DNA of 64,000 nt from Aphidius gifuensis (GCF_014905175.1 NC_057790.1:11434469-11498468); one strand, 5' to 3'; shown: positions 36,479-47,515, counted from the first letter of the stretch. Notes: a model not told the origin generated them from the sequence alone. Numbers and translations are program-made.

Positions 36479-36748
36479 ATAGGAGAGAAAAATGTAAAAA
36501 TCTCTCATTGATCAATCGTCTTTTGGTGAAACAACACGAAAAATATTTAAAACAAAGATAAATCTGCTAAGGAAAATTCAGATAAAACTTGTTTGTTGAA
36601 TGAAGTACGAAAATTGGTGTAAATAGGAGAGAAAAACGTAAAAATCTCTCTTTAATCAATCGTCTTTTGATGAAACAACACGAAAAATGTTTAAAAGCAA
36701 AGATAAATCTGCTAAAGAAAATTCAGATAAAACTTGTTTGTTGAATGA
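36461..36748. repeat. 144-bp tandem duplication between capsid and small gene
   Basis: Two copies begin at GTACGAAAATTGGT (36461 and 36605). The first includes the capsid stop and a TATAAATAG box (36474-36482); in the second the box has become TGTAAATAG. The ATG of the next gene survives only in the second unit (36687); the first has ATA there. Confidence 0.85.
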
Positions 36749-37038
36749 AGAAAAAGAAAAAAAATTCAATGAACCAAAGTCATATAATTGGGGAGAAAAG
36801 AAGCCAAATCAATATGAAAATATCAAATATGGAAGACTCAAGGATAATTAAGAATCAAGTTTCTTTCAATTCAACACCTAAAATTCATATGATGTATACA
36901 TGGTTGTATGCATACAAGGCTGCACGACGTGGAGAATGGGAACAACTTGCTCGTGATCATGAACGTTTCAACTTGAGAATTCAACGATTGAGTGAAATTA
37001 TCGATCCAATATTAATTAAAAAATGTGAAAAATTTTAA
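36687..37038 (+). pseudogene. Small basic protein gene after the capsid gene (frameshifted)
   Basis: The ATG at 36687 opens MFKSKDKSAKENSDKTCLLN and reaches a stop near 36848. The conserved-looking C-terminal part (MMYTWLYAYKAARRGEWEQL, RIQRLSEIIDPI) is in a different frame and ends at 37038, so a frameshift near 36840 is likely. It could be a small DNA-binding or scaffold protein; the family is not recognised. The likely promoter is the TATAAATAG in the first unit of the duplication just upstream. Confidence 0.45.
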
Positions 37039-37193
37039 ACAATATAAAATAAATTTTTTTTTTATTAAAAATTAAAAAAAATTGATGTTTTTATTCAACC
37101 TTTATCAAATATATGAATAAGATAGAAAAAAATTTACAACAAAAAAATTATTTGAAAAAAAAGATATATTTATTTTTTCTGTTACAAAAAAAA

Positions 37194-38154
37194 TTATTCT
37201 TCTATTTCATCTTCTATATTTATCTCTTTTCCTTGAATGCGATGTTCTAATTTTTCAGTTTTATCCCACAGCTTGAATAACTCGCTTATAAGTTGTTCAA
37301 AGTCAGTATATGGTGATTTATTGAAATATTTTTCAACGAGTTGATGAAGATCTGTGACCCATGGTCGTTGTGTAGACAAAAAAATCAAAGGTGCTTGATT
37401 ATTGTGACATGTAAGTACTTCTTCATGTGTGTCAACATTGAAATCTTTCTTTAGAAGTTCCATATTTTCCCAAAAGCAACGTAAATCTTCATGAAAAGTC
37501 TTTAATTCACTGAATTTATCAATGTATGATGCATTTGATGATAAAAATTGTGAAAAAATTGTAGATTCACCCCAGCAATGTACTTCCAATAACCTAAAAA
37601 AAAAAAAATGAATTTTTGAAACCAGATGAAATATATTAATTCAAGATTATCAATTATGGATTCATAAAATATACTTACATCGATATGTACCAGTGTTTCA
37701 AATTCAAAACGTTTTTTACAGCACAGTTTATATGTTCGATTTTTTCATATCCACATTTATGATTTTCATAAATAGGTATTCGTACTGTCTTCAAAGATGG
37801 ACAACCGTAATCATGAAGATCAATCACTGGTTTTGAATAATCAAGAATATTTTCTAACCACTTTTTCTTTTCTAATCCTTTGACACATATATACTCAGCC
37901 GGTTTTAAAATTTTAGTCATGTTTTTGTATGTTTTTTCAAATGGTACATCACCATTCCCCCACTTCAGACCATGCCAATTTCGTGTCAACCAATTGTTCA
38001 TCAATTGATATTTCTGTGGTACATCTCTCCATGATCCAGGTGGTTTGAATAGTATATGATTTATTCGTTCATCATGCAAACTTATGCTTGCAAATTCTCT
38101 CACAACAAACTGATCAGGTAATTGAAATCCTTGAATGTCAACGATCATTGCCAT
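37194..38154 (-). CDS. Spliced 291-aa protein of the virus-like element (nuclease-like family suspected)
   Basis: Exon 1 runs 38154-37679 and exon 2 37593-37194. The 85-nt intron has a GTAAGT donor and a T-tract AG acceptor, and the join keeps one open frame of 292 codons including stop. The N-terminus reads MAMIVDIQGFQLPDQFVVRE, followed by HILFKPPGSW, NWLTRNWHGLKWGNGDVPF, YICVKGLEKKKWL and a Cys/His-rich HDYGCPSL...HKCGYEKIEHINC region. Similar proteins recur in arthropod genomes and Polinton-like elements. The DIQGF start and KG.EK..W pattern recall DEDD-type exonuclease folds, but that is a weak inference. The C-terminal exon is an acidic helical region. It has its own TATA box. Confidence 0.65.
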
Positions 38155-38260
38155 TTTGATAAAATGTTATGGACAAAAGCGGTTGATCACTGTATTTTTT
38201 TCAAAATGTTTCAAGCACAATAAGTGTGGTAAGACTAATTTTTCAAACGAAAAAACTTTC

Positions 38261-38270
38261 ATTTTTATAG
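38261..38270 (-). promoter_or_regulatory. TATA box of the spliced 291-aa gene
   Basis: CCTATAAAAATGAAAG on the minus strand, about 110 nt upstream of ATG 38154. Confidence 0.55.
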
Positions 38271-38302
38271 GACTCACCCAACCAAAGTAAGTATTCGAGA
38301 CT

Positions 38303-38660
38303 ATTCTAGAATTTTATTCAAAAATATTCGATATAAAACATTCTAGAATTTTCTCATAAATATTTCTGGTTGTAAATAAATTATTTTGTACATTAATAAA
38401 TGACGTTACATTTCAATATATGACATCATATTTTAATAAACTGATACTTCCATGAAACAAAATATTCAATATCACAATTTAATAATCCGATATGAAAAAT
38501 ATTTTTCCTGGAATATTTCTTATTATTGCCAGCTATTATGACGTTATGAATAAATAAACATGACGTCATTGAAGAACATTCTAGAATGCTCGATGACGTC
38601 ATTTTGGAAGTTTCTAGAAACTTCCAGATGCATCTCGAAAGTTCTAGAAACTTCGAGATT
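38303..38660. promoter_or_regulatory. Heat-shock-element-like cluster with CRE palindromes
   Basis: TTCTAGAA motifs occur near 38307, 38338, 38580, 38615 and 38644. The last three are extended, alternating GAA/TTC arrays: GAACATTCTAGAATGCTC, the perfect 20-bp palindrome GGAAGTTTCTAGAAACTTCC (38607-38626) and CGAAAGTTCTAGAAACTTCG. Two TGACGTCA sites flank the first array (38561-38568, 38594-38601). This matches the nGAAn inverted-pentamer grammar of heat shock elements. It could serve the minus-strand 291-aa gene or the plus-strand TATA at 38752. Confidence 0.6.
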
Positions 38661-38758
38661 TCTACCCCCCTTCCCCCGACCTAACCTCTGATCCCCGACC
38701 CCTGCCCCCTTGACCAAGCTTCACCCCCTCACCATGGCCTTAAACCGGCCCTATATAA
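38661..38758 (+). promoter_or_regulatory. C-rich tract followed by a plus-strand TATA box
   Basis: A strikingly C-rich stretch (CTACCCCCCTTCCCCCGACC and similar) in an AT-rich setting leads to TATATAA at 38752-38758. With the adjacent HSE-like arrays this looks like a heat-shock-type promoter, yet no plus-strand gene follows within 2 kb. Confidence 0.45.
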
Positions 38759-38779
38759 CTACTATAGTCTTTTTGTACC

Positions 38780-39645
38780 TCTATTTATACTGGAAAAAAT
38801 ATTTCTCTGACCTCAAATCTTTCCTCGAGCTCCAACTGAACCATTTCTAACCTTTCTTTTCATTAGCTGATGACCAAACACGTCAACGCTCATGATTGTT
38901 TCATGGATATATATGAACTAATGAAAACATGAAATGTAATTTGTATTTATGATGAGGTGGTTAGGTATCTAGATTGTTATGATAAATGCTTGGGATCGTT
39001 TCATCATGGATACAAATTTTTTATTTATTTATTCATTTATATATACTTTTTACTTATTTTTTTGAATTTTTTTTTTTGAATCAAAGTTTAAATCAAAGTT
39101 AATAGGTTTTTCTTTTGAAATCTGTACTTTTTCTTTTTCACGCTCTTCCTTGATAAAATTATCATTTTAATTTTATTTATATAATTTGTTCCTTTTCGAT
39201 CCTCATAGCTCTGTATATCATTTTCAAACTCATTGGAATTTTTTTCTTAAATCATCACTAAAATAAAATAAATAGACTAATATTATGGAAATTATTACTA
39301 TTATCATTCTTATATTATTTTACCATTTTCAGAACAAAAATAAAAAAAAATTTTTTTAATATTATTATTATTTTTTTATTGATTTTTTTTTTCAATTTAT
39401 TAAATGATAAGTAAAAATATGAATAGTTAAAATTCCCTTACACTTTCTATACTCATTTAAAGTTCATTAACGTGTTGATTTTTAAATGGTTTTGAAAAAT
39501 TAATTATTTTTCTTATTTTTTTTTTTCAAATTTAATTGAATACGTGAGAGACTGTTATTCATCTAAAATAAACAATGTAATAATAATCATTATTATCTTC
39601 ATAAGAAAATAAATAAATTATTCAGATCGAATAAATAAGAATTAT
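38780..39645. other. Non-coding AT-rich spacer
   Basis: No open frame, repeat boundary or terminal inverted repeat could be identified here. Confidence 0.4.
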
Positions 39646-39653
39646 ATACTTAC

Positions 39654-40712
39654 TCTTGTACGAATGCTCATTTTATATGCTTTTAGAGGACCAAAATTTG
39701 TTGCACGTATTTCACACATGTTGAAACTTGTTGAAACTTGTTTCGACTAGTATAATAAAAAAAATATTTTGCGACAAGAGATTTTATATTAGAAGCTGAA
39801 GAAACTATTTTACTCCTACTTATATCGTATCCCTCCCACCACTTTTCCTTACTTTCGTTTATTTGCTAAATATCTGTTTTCGAACTTTCATCTTATTTGG
39901 TCAACAGCGTCTATTTCAAAAAAATACGAAAATTCTTTATTCACCGAATTATAAAATAAACATTTTTTGAAACAATTTTTGGACTCATATTTTGTGTTTC
40001 TATGAACACGACTTTGAGGATTTTTTGAAAAATTTTATATCGTAAGTTCTTATCAATAATAATTACGAAAGAATTTGAACATATATACAAATATAATACG
40101 AACTTTGGGGACATTAACAGAATAAATTCAATATATATCAAAGTATGTGCAAATTACTTACGCGGGGTCCTACGATAACAGCAATGATTAATACTTCGTC
40201 TACTGGTATATCTACGGGTATTGATGTTGTTGATGGAAAAATATACATTTCCGTTACTTTATTTGTATAATGCCCTATGATCCGCTCATCATAAAAAATT
40301 ATAGCCTGTCCATTTTCAATGGTTTTCAATTGAGATGTTATATGTCCACCGTGACACTTCATCAATGACCTCTCTCTAGCTGATGTAAGAACGTTCTTAA
40401 ACATAAAAAGAATTTTGAAATTCTGGAAATTCTGCAGATGCACGCCATGTTCGCATATTCTGCAAAATATTTACTTTGCTAACAGATGCAAAACATTCTT
40501 GATATTCTTGTTTGGTGGTGACTTGATTAAAAATATCGTTTATATCTTATAATGTTGTTTCACATGGTTGTCGAAGTTTCTGTAAGCCTTTAGATCTTGT
40601 GAGTAAAAGAGGATCAGGTTTATGGCCAATCTGTTCAGTAGTGGTTCTAAACACTCCATTTAGGTAATAACCTCGTCCAGTGCATAATAAGTTGGAACAT
40701 CTGTAGTTGACC
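39654..40712 (-). pseudogene. Unidentified host-like gene, two exons, frame-damaged
   Basis: Minus-strand exon A (40712-40162) sits between an ATTCCAG acceptor and a GTAAGT donor. Its coding signal is split over two frames (for example YYLNGVFRTTTEQIGHKPD, then after frame changes GGHITSQLKTIENGQAIIFY and VDEVLIIAVIVGP). Exon B (39746-39654) encodes MCEIRATNFGPLKAYKMSIR before another GTAAGT. The GQAIIFYDE segment weakly recalls the C-terminal barrel of thiouridylases, but I would not name it. Stops make it a pseudogene or an error-containing sequence. Confidence 0.4.
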
Positions 40713-40949
40713 CTGGAATAAAATTATATATCCACACAAATTAAAAATTGGCAGAACAAAAAACTAAATTTGCAAAACTTAAAAAAAAAAAAATAGTAGT
40801 TCTTCATTTGTTGTCATAATTCAATGACAATCTATTGTTTGTTGTTTATTTTTTGTATTTATTGATGTGTAACTTTACGCATTAGCTCATAAGTTTGAGG
40901 ACGTCCCCAAACTTGTAAATATGAAGTACAAGAAATTATATTTTTATCA

Positions 40950-41520
40950 AATAATGCCAGCATGACTGGACGTGTGATAATGATTTGATTCATGATGCAA
41001 ATGAATTAACAGCAATAGCATATGATGATGTTACACGTACGATGTATCTTGGTTATAAAAAAAATATTAATACCTCAATATTGTATAAGAATTTAAATAC
41101 AAAAGACAGAAATTGGTAGAGATTATTAAAAGCTAAAAATCAAGATAATCATATTGTAGGATTAAATTGAGATTATACTAGTAAAAATATAATTTATATA
41201 GATTCAATTGAACGATCAATCATGAAAATTGATAGTAGAAAATTTGAACCAGTTGAAATAATTAAATTACCAAATACAAGTTTACGTGGATTGGCAATTG
41301 ATACATGTAGTAGAAAATTTTACTGGTCAAGTAGTGATAAATTAAATCCAAGTACATCAAGTTGTAATTATGATGGTAGTTATATTAAAATGATTATTGA
41401 AACAAATCTCTTGATCCATTAACATTGATCAAACTGATGGTAAAATTTATTGGGCTGATGATGAAGATTGTAACGAATTCTCGTTGCCTTGAAGGCTTAG
41501 CCACAAAATCATTTGGTCGA
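40950..41520 (+). pseudogene. cue: Cueball-like LDLR YWTD-repeat region (5' part)
   Basis: Plus-strand blocks typical of LDLR class B (YWTD) beta-propeller repeats: ELTAIAYDDVTRTMYLGYK, KNIIYIDSIERSIMKIDSRK, LRGLAIDTCSRKFYWSSSDK and, out of frame, DQTDGKIYWADDEDC. Two in-frame stops (after KDRNW and GLN) and a frameshift near 41415 disable it. With the EGF, membrane and tail segments at 51.4-52.5 kb it matches the architecture of the insect protein cueball, a membrane protein implicated in germline development in Drosophila. The gene is split by the LTR element that begins at about 41565. Confidence 0.55.
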
Positions 41521-41564
41521 CTCTTCATCTTTGGCACGACATCATCAATATCAAGAAATTAGAG

Positions 41565-42222
41565 TAGGGCAAATCCCCTCCCTTTTTCATATGTAAAATT
41601 CAGTAAAATAATTAAGAGAAAACTCTCGCTCTCTTGTCTTAGAGACGTCGGACTGACTGGACCTTTGTTTTAACCAGTCGTCTGGTGACCGTGAGTTTGA
41701 GGTTATTTTTGTATGTTGGACATGGTGGATCAACCACTATGTGTTATTCTCTTGTTAGCTTTGATTTTTGTGATCAACTTAAAGCTGATCCTCGAGTTGA
41801 TCTTGATAGTTTTGATACTTTTGATCATTAGAATTAGTTTATTAATTATTAATTAATTAATATTTTGTTGGACGCGGTCCCCTTTAGTTTAGGATTTTTA
41901 AGATAATTATGGATTAGTTTATTTTGTATTTTGAGTATTTGAGTTACGTTGGTATTTTAGTTACGTTGTTGATTGAGAAATGTTTGATGAATAAATATGG
42001 AGTAAAATGGATTAATTGTGTCATTTGTTATTATTTTTGGGGTATTATTAATTATTATTTTCAGGATTAAATAATGGTAACAGCTTTATTCGGCCCTTCT
42101 ACCAGAACCCACACACTGAGCGACCCTTTCCTCTAGATTGCTTGTTTCGGTTGTTTCATTCATTTGTTCGATTGTATTTTGTCCAGGTCCGAAAAGATAA
42201 CTGGCAGAAATATCATGTTACA
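41565..42222 (+). repeat. 5' LTR
   Basis: Matches 50645-51261 at high identity from TAGGG..GGCAAA through TTTTGTCCAG; probably ends at GTTACA just before the primer site. Contains TCTCGCTCTCTTGTCTTAGA and ACCAGTCGTCTGGTGACCGT landmarks. Confidence 0.75.
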
Positions 42223-42224
42223 AA

Positions 42225-42240
42225 TGGCGCCCAAACAGGC
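42225..42240 (+). other. Primer-binding-like site TGGCGCCCAAACAGGC
   Basis: TGGCGCC(C) directly after the LTR is the usual form of a tRNA primer site in insect LTR elements. The tRNA species was not determined. Confidence 0.6.
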
Positions 42241-43260
42241 ACTTGCTCGTCATTGTTATTTCATTCTGGTTTTAATTATTATTAACAACTCCGTCTGATT
42301 AGCCAGATGCGATATTAGTAATAAATCATAACAACTCGTTGACAACTCCGTCGTAATATTTATTCAATTATTTTACGTGACGCGATATCAACAATATTTA
42401 ATTTTAGGTAGAAACTCCGTTATTTGACAACTCCGCTAAATTATTTGAATTAATTACAGTGACACGATATTGCTTAATTATTATTTTAAAAATATTATAT
42501 TATTATTTTGTTAGAGTAAGGTAGCCTTAAAATTCATTCATTTACGCGTTGGACGTGTTTCTCATGCTTGGTTGTGTAAATTCTATTATGCGCATGTGCG
42601 AGCCTCATGCGAGAGGAGAGTTGGAATAAGCCGGTTAACCGGTGGCTGACATCTTATTCGTTTCTCGCGTTAATTGGGTATAGATCGCCATGAGAACAAA
42701 CTGACAGCTCAGACGCCGTAAGAAATAAAGTGTGTTTAAAAGTGAAATTATAATTATTAAGAATTGTGCCAATATATAGAGGAGATATTGTACTACAGTG
42801 GCTATGAAAGAATAAGGTAAATAGAATTAATTATTCACTAGTATTCGTTTGATCTGTTTGGATAACCAGACAGTCAAAAATCCATTGTTAAAACCGGCTT
42901 TATAAAGTTGGCATTAGATTAATTATATTGTTTAATTATTTATTAGTGTGTATTTATTATTGTCATCCTGATTAATTAGTAAATTATTAATTAAACCGGC
43001 GTTTTATATTTTTTTTCTTTGTGTGCGTTGACAGGCCCATGCGGGTTTAGACCTGTTGAGTAATACATAGACCTCTCTCTCTGACACACGCGTAGTATTG
43101 GGGGAAATGAAATCCTTTGTGAGTAGCTTAGTAACAAAGGAAAATCCTTTGTCTTTGCTTGCCTTGTCTAAAATTTATTCAGGTCATCCTAGAATATCTT
43201 TTATTGTTGATAATTATTTATTTATAAATTTTTTTTTATATTGTTTATAACAATATAATA
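42241..43260 (+). other. Non-coding leader of the LTR element
   Basis: Contains a recurring ACAACTCCG(T/C) motif (at least five times, about 42285-42435) and no open frame. A short block near 43040-43170 has AATCCTTTG repeated. Confidence 0.45.
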
Positions 43261-43719
43261 TGTTACGTACCGGTATTTTTATATTTAAAAAAAATTAATT
43301 TAAAAATAATATTTGGTAAATTCAAGGGATAGAGTATAATATCGAGTAGCACTTAAATTTTTTCCTTTTATTTTTTAATAGTTATATTTCACTTTTAGTG
43401 TCAGTGACATTTTTTTTTAATATTATTTACTTTTTACGGAGGCTAGGAGCCGAGAGGCTAGCCGCAGTATTGGATTTATCCCCCAAAAAAAAAAAACGTT
43501 CATCACTTCTAAATTAATTGTCGTAAAGACTTCGGATTTGGCTCAAAAGAAGCGGCTCTAGAAATTCTATCGCCCTTGATAGAGAAAAGCGATATCTATT
43601 CGGCCATTTTTTTTTTTTTCCAAAAAACGAAAAAAAAAAAAATTGTTTTTTTTTTTTTTTGCACGAAAAATACTATTCGTACGATAAAAATTTATTCAAA
43701 AAAGTTATAGAATTTTGAA

Positions 43720-44330
43720 AAACGATTATTTTAAGCCTAATATGAAACCTCTGCAACTATTCCATTTTGAGTTATAGCTTGTGCCGTTTTCATTTTCTAG
43801 GCAAATAATAACTCGTGATGAAATGGTGTTAGAGATTTTTTTTTTTAAATTGAGTTTTTAGAAAAAAAAAAAGTGACTGAACAGATAATGCTCTTTCTCA
43901 TGAGGGGCAATAGAGTTTCTAAAGACGCGTTGTTTGAGCCTAATACGGAGTCTTTACTACAATTTTATCAAAAGTTATTGATTTCCTAGTTTTCGAGTAA
44001 TTTTTGAAAAACGCTCTAACTTTCGAGAAAATCGTCCTAAATACTTTGTATAAGACTTAAAAAGCATATGTGAAAAAATTCTACAACTTTTAGTCGAAAA
44101 TTTTTTCAAAAAAAATTACAGTTTTCATAAAATAGTAAAAAATAGAATTTTTGAAATATTTTTGTCTCTGTTGTTTCAAAAATAGAAAAAAATTGACTAT
44201 TGGAATCAAGATAAACTCCTTGAGGGGCGATGAAGTTTTAAAAACCACGTTTTTTGAGCCTAATATGAAGTCATTCCGTTGATTCTAACAGAAGTTATAG
44301 CTTTCCTTAACATGAACGAAAAAAAAAAAA
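43720..44330. repeat. Three diverged repeat units, GAGCCTAATATGAAG type
   Basis: TTTTAAGCCTAATATGAA (43729), GTTTGAGCCTAATACGGAG (about 43937) and TTTTGAGCCTAATATGAAG (about 44248) each precede an (A/G)AGTTAT motif and poly-A/T tracts. Unit lengths 200-310 bp. No coding capacity. Confidence 0.55.
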
Positions 44331-45169
44331 AAAATCGATTTTCAGAAAAATAAAAAAAAATGTATTATTATTGTATTGTTACTTTCAAAAACCATCTAAG
44401 AGATAAAATTTAACACGGCCCTAGCCGGAGTATTGAAAATTTTGAATTTTCAATGGTAACGCGGGCCACACGCCCCAACAAACGTTACCAGATCTTTTTC
44501 AATATTATTTTTCATTTTAACTTTCATTTTTCTCAACTCACAATTGCATTTTTAAATCAACAACTCGATATTCAACATCCGTTGAGTTTAACAATTATTT
44601 CGAATAATATCTCAGCAATAATTAAACGCTGACTAGCATGAGAACCATCAGTTTTGATTGGTCAAAGATGTTTCCACCTAGAATCATCCCTACTTTTAAT
44701 TTATTTTTATGGGGAATTATTATTTTAACAAATTAAGGAGCTTCACTCTTGCGACAACTTTTGTTTGGACAATATCTAAGCTAATTATTTAATTTAAATT
44801 TTATAAATCAAATCAAATTAAACAAATAATAAAATCAATTGAACTTTTACGTTTCTAATAAATAAAATTTTAAAAGTGAATTTGAATTAAATAATCTTTG
44901 TGGTAAAATTATTATTGAAGTGAAACTTCTTTAGAATGGGCAGTAAAAAAAAAAAAAACAAAAGATGGATGCAACGAAAGTAACGGTATGAAGGTAAGTA
45001 ATTTTGAATTATTTTTTATTTTGTTTTATTTATTTATTCCCTTGACAACGATACGAAAAAATTTGTTTAAAATTTGTTTCAAAATTTTAAATAAATAGTT
45101 TCATAAAAGATTCAAGAGACAAAGGTGAATATTAAGGTTAAAACTTTTATTATATACAATATATAATTT

Positions 45170-45975
45170 ATTATATTATTTTTGATCAAATAATGAGTAT
45201 TTAAAATTAATCTGTTAAATAAACGAATAATACCCAAGATAATGGTTATTCAAGTGCTTGACATAATACGACAGCAACATCATAATCATAATACCAAACA
45301 ACAATAAATAATATGTGGATGAAATGTGGTACCACGTGAACGTAAAGATAGCAAAGATGGATAATTTAGATTGTATAGGATTTCAAGAGACAATTAATGA
45401 CATTGAAATATTATTAGAAACATGTGATGAATGTACTGGTAATCCTAAATCAGTAAAATTTAAAATACGACTAGATCCTATACCAATGTCTGGTAATTTT
45501 CATGAGACTTGTACTGGTAGTTGTAATGATATTTTTAATCAAATAATGAGTATCGAAAATGAATTTGTCAAATAAACAAATAAAACCCAAGATAGTGGTT
45601 ATTCAAGTGCTTGATATAATACGACAGCAACATCATAATCACAATACCAAACAACAATAAATAATATTTGGATAAAATTTGGTACTACGTGAACGTGAAG
45701 ATAGTAAAGATCGTATTTTAGATTGTATAGGAATTGAAGAGACAATTAATGACACTGAAATATTATCAAAAACATCTGATAAATGTACTGGTAATCCTAA
45801 ATCAGTAAAATTTAAAATAGGACCAGATGCTATACCAATATCTGGTAATGAGACTTGTACTGGTAGTTGTAATAATATTTTAAATCAAATAATGAGTATT
45901 TAAAATGAATCTGTCTGAAAATCAAATAATATACACAAGATAGTGGTTATTCAAGTGCTTGTGCTTGTTATGATC
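45170..45975 (+). repeat. ~350-bp tandem duplication carrying a short ORF
   Basis: CAAGATA(A/G)TGGTTATTCAAG starts at 45235, 45588 and 45936. The first two full units each contain an open frame (45315-45575 and 45679-45903) encoding related peptides with CTGNPKSVKFKI, a Pro-containing stretch and ETCTGSCN near the end. The Cys pattern and preserved frame hint at former coding sequence, but the family is not recognised. Confidence 0.6.
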
Positions 45976-46427
45976 GTGCTTGTCATGATCAAAATAAATT
46001 CAAGATCTTGAATGAATTTGTTAAGGACAAAAAAATGGAACAGATGATTAAATATTGAATCATTCAATGAAACAACAACAACAGGAGTAAATAATAATTC
46101 AATAAATGATGTACCAAGTGGAAATTATAATAATAACAACAACAATATTGATCATATATAAACAACAGCAATCATAATAGAACAAATACACGGTGGTGGT
46201 AGTGGCGGCGATGATGCACCATCATGTGTTTGTGGTTAATTCGCTCATAAAAAAGATGTTGAAAAAATCGATCAATATTTGACATTAAATTTTTTAAACA
46301 TCAAATAGTTCGTTTTGTTTTTTGTTTTTTTTTTTTTTTTTTATTGAAATATTGAGGAGATAGCTACTAAATCAAAATCAAATTTATTTCCATTATAATT
46401 TGTATTAATTTTATTTATATTTTTCAG

Positions 46428-46596
46428 GCTGTAACATGTCAGATTACGAGGCTGAAATTGACTCAATATTCAATAATATTGGAACCTTAAGTCATCTAAA
46501 GTAGATATATCGGGAAAATATTAAAAAATATCATCCCGACAGAAATCCTGAAGATAAAAGAGCAACTGAAAAAAACTCAGTATTTCATGAATATAT
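46428..46596 (+). pseudogene. J-domain (DnaJ/HSP40) fragment
   Basis: After a TTTTTCAG acceptor the ATG at 46436 opens MSDYEAEIDSIFNNIGTL. An in-frame TAG (46502-46504) is followed in the same frame by YRENIKKYHPDRNPEDKRAT, carrying the diagnostic HPD tripeptide of J-domains, which stimulate HSP70 ATPase. The helix after HPD is cut short by the foldback element at 46597. It resembles a captured or stranded host exon rather than a transposon gene. Confidence 0.6.
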
Positions 46597-47515
46597 AGAC
46601 TGTCCCATTTTAATTGGATAACGGATTTTTCTCGAAAAATATGGCTCGAATTGAAAAATGATTCAAGTAAAAGTTGTAGGGTTTGGCGGGGGACTTGGAA
46701 AAAAAAAAAACCAAAAAGTTCAAAATGGCGGAGTTTCAGGTATGAACGAAGTTTTTTCAAATGGATACTATATTTTTTCTTTGTACTAAAATGTTTCTTA
46801 CATCTAAACTAACACTTCTTACTTGAAAAGTTTTTCGATAAAATCACTTTTTTTTCGGCCCAATTTTGTCTGTTGATGAGTTTTCCTCAAAAAATATGGC
46901 TTAAATTGAAAACTGATATTTAGTTGTAGCGTTCAGGAAGACAAACACGAAAAAAAAAAAAAATTTAAAAAGATCAAAATGGCGGAGTTTAGAGTATGAA
47001 CATCTTTTTTTTGAGGTTAGGTGTAATTTTTTTTTACTAAAAAATTGTTCGCATCAAGATTAACACTTTTTTTAAATAAAATTTTTTGGCTAAGTCCATT
47101 TTTTTTATCCATGCTTCTCACTCCGCCATTTTGAATTTTTTACCAAATTTTTTTTTTTTTCGTGTTTGTCTTCCTAAACGCTACAACTTTTCCAAATACC
47201 ATTTTCAAATCAAAGCCATTTTTTTTTTAGGAAAATCCATCAACAGATAAAATCAGGCCGAAAAAACAGTAATTTATCGAAAAATTTTTCAAACAAAAAG
47301 TGTTAGTTTTGATGTAAGAAACATTTTGGTGATAAAAAAAATTCAGTATTTATTTTAAAAAACTATTTTTATACCTGAAACTCCACCATTTTGAATTTTT
47401 TTTTTTTTTTTTTCTAGGTCCCTTTCTAAACCCTAAAACTTTTACTTGAATCATTTTTTAATTTGAGCTATTTTTTTCAAGAAAAATCCATTATCCAATT
47501 AAAATGGGACAGTCT
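46597..47515. mobile_element. 0.92-kb foldback (MITE-like) element
   Basis: Starts AGACTGTCCCATTTTAATTG and ends with its inverse CAATTAAAATGGGACAGTCT. Almost the whole element is one imperfect palindrome centred near 47055, with CAAAATGGCGGAGTTT and inverse motifs repeated. No ORF. It disrupts the J-domain fragment. Confidence 0.8.

Larger units (their letters stand above)
26271..38270. mobile_element. Endogenous adintovirus/Polinton (Maverick)-type element
   Basis: A contiguous viral gene set: protein-primed DNA polymerase, DDE integrase with chromodomain, A32/FtsK-type packaging ATPase, PLA2-domain protein, penton-like and hexon-like capsid proteins, plus small lineage genes. The combination of pPolB, retroviral-type integrase and double-jelly-roll capsid defines Polintons/adintoviruses; a parvovirus-type PLA2 protein is known from adintoviruses. 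An adenain-type protease is not seen. Terminal inverted repeats were not found, so the limits given are the outermost genes and promoter. Several genes are disrupted, so the copy as a whole is defective. Confidence 0.9.

Noticed and set aside
26200..38770. Terminal inverted repeats for the Polinton-type element
   Set aside because: Both ends share TTCTAGAA-type motifs, but no extended inverted match or 6-bp target duplication could be found by eye.
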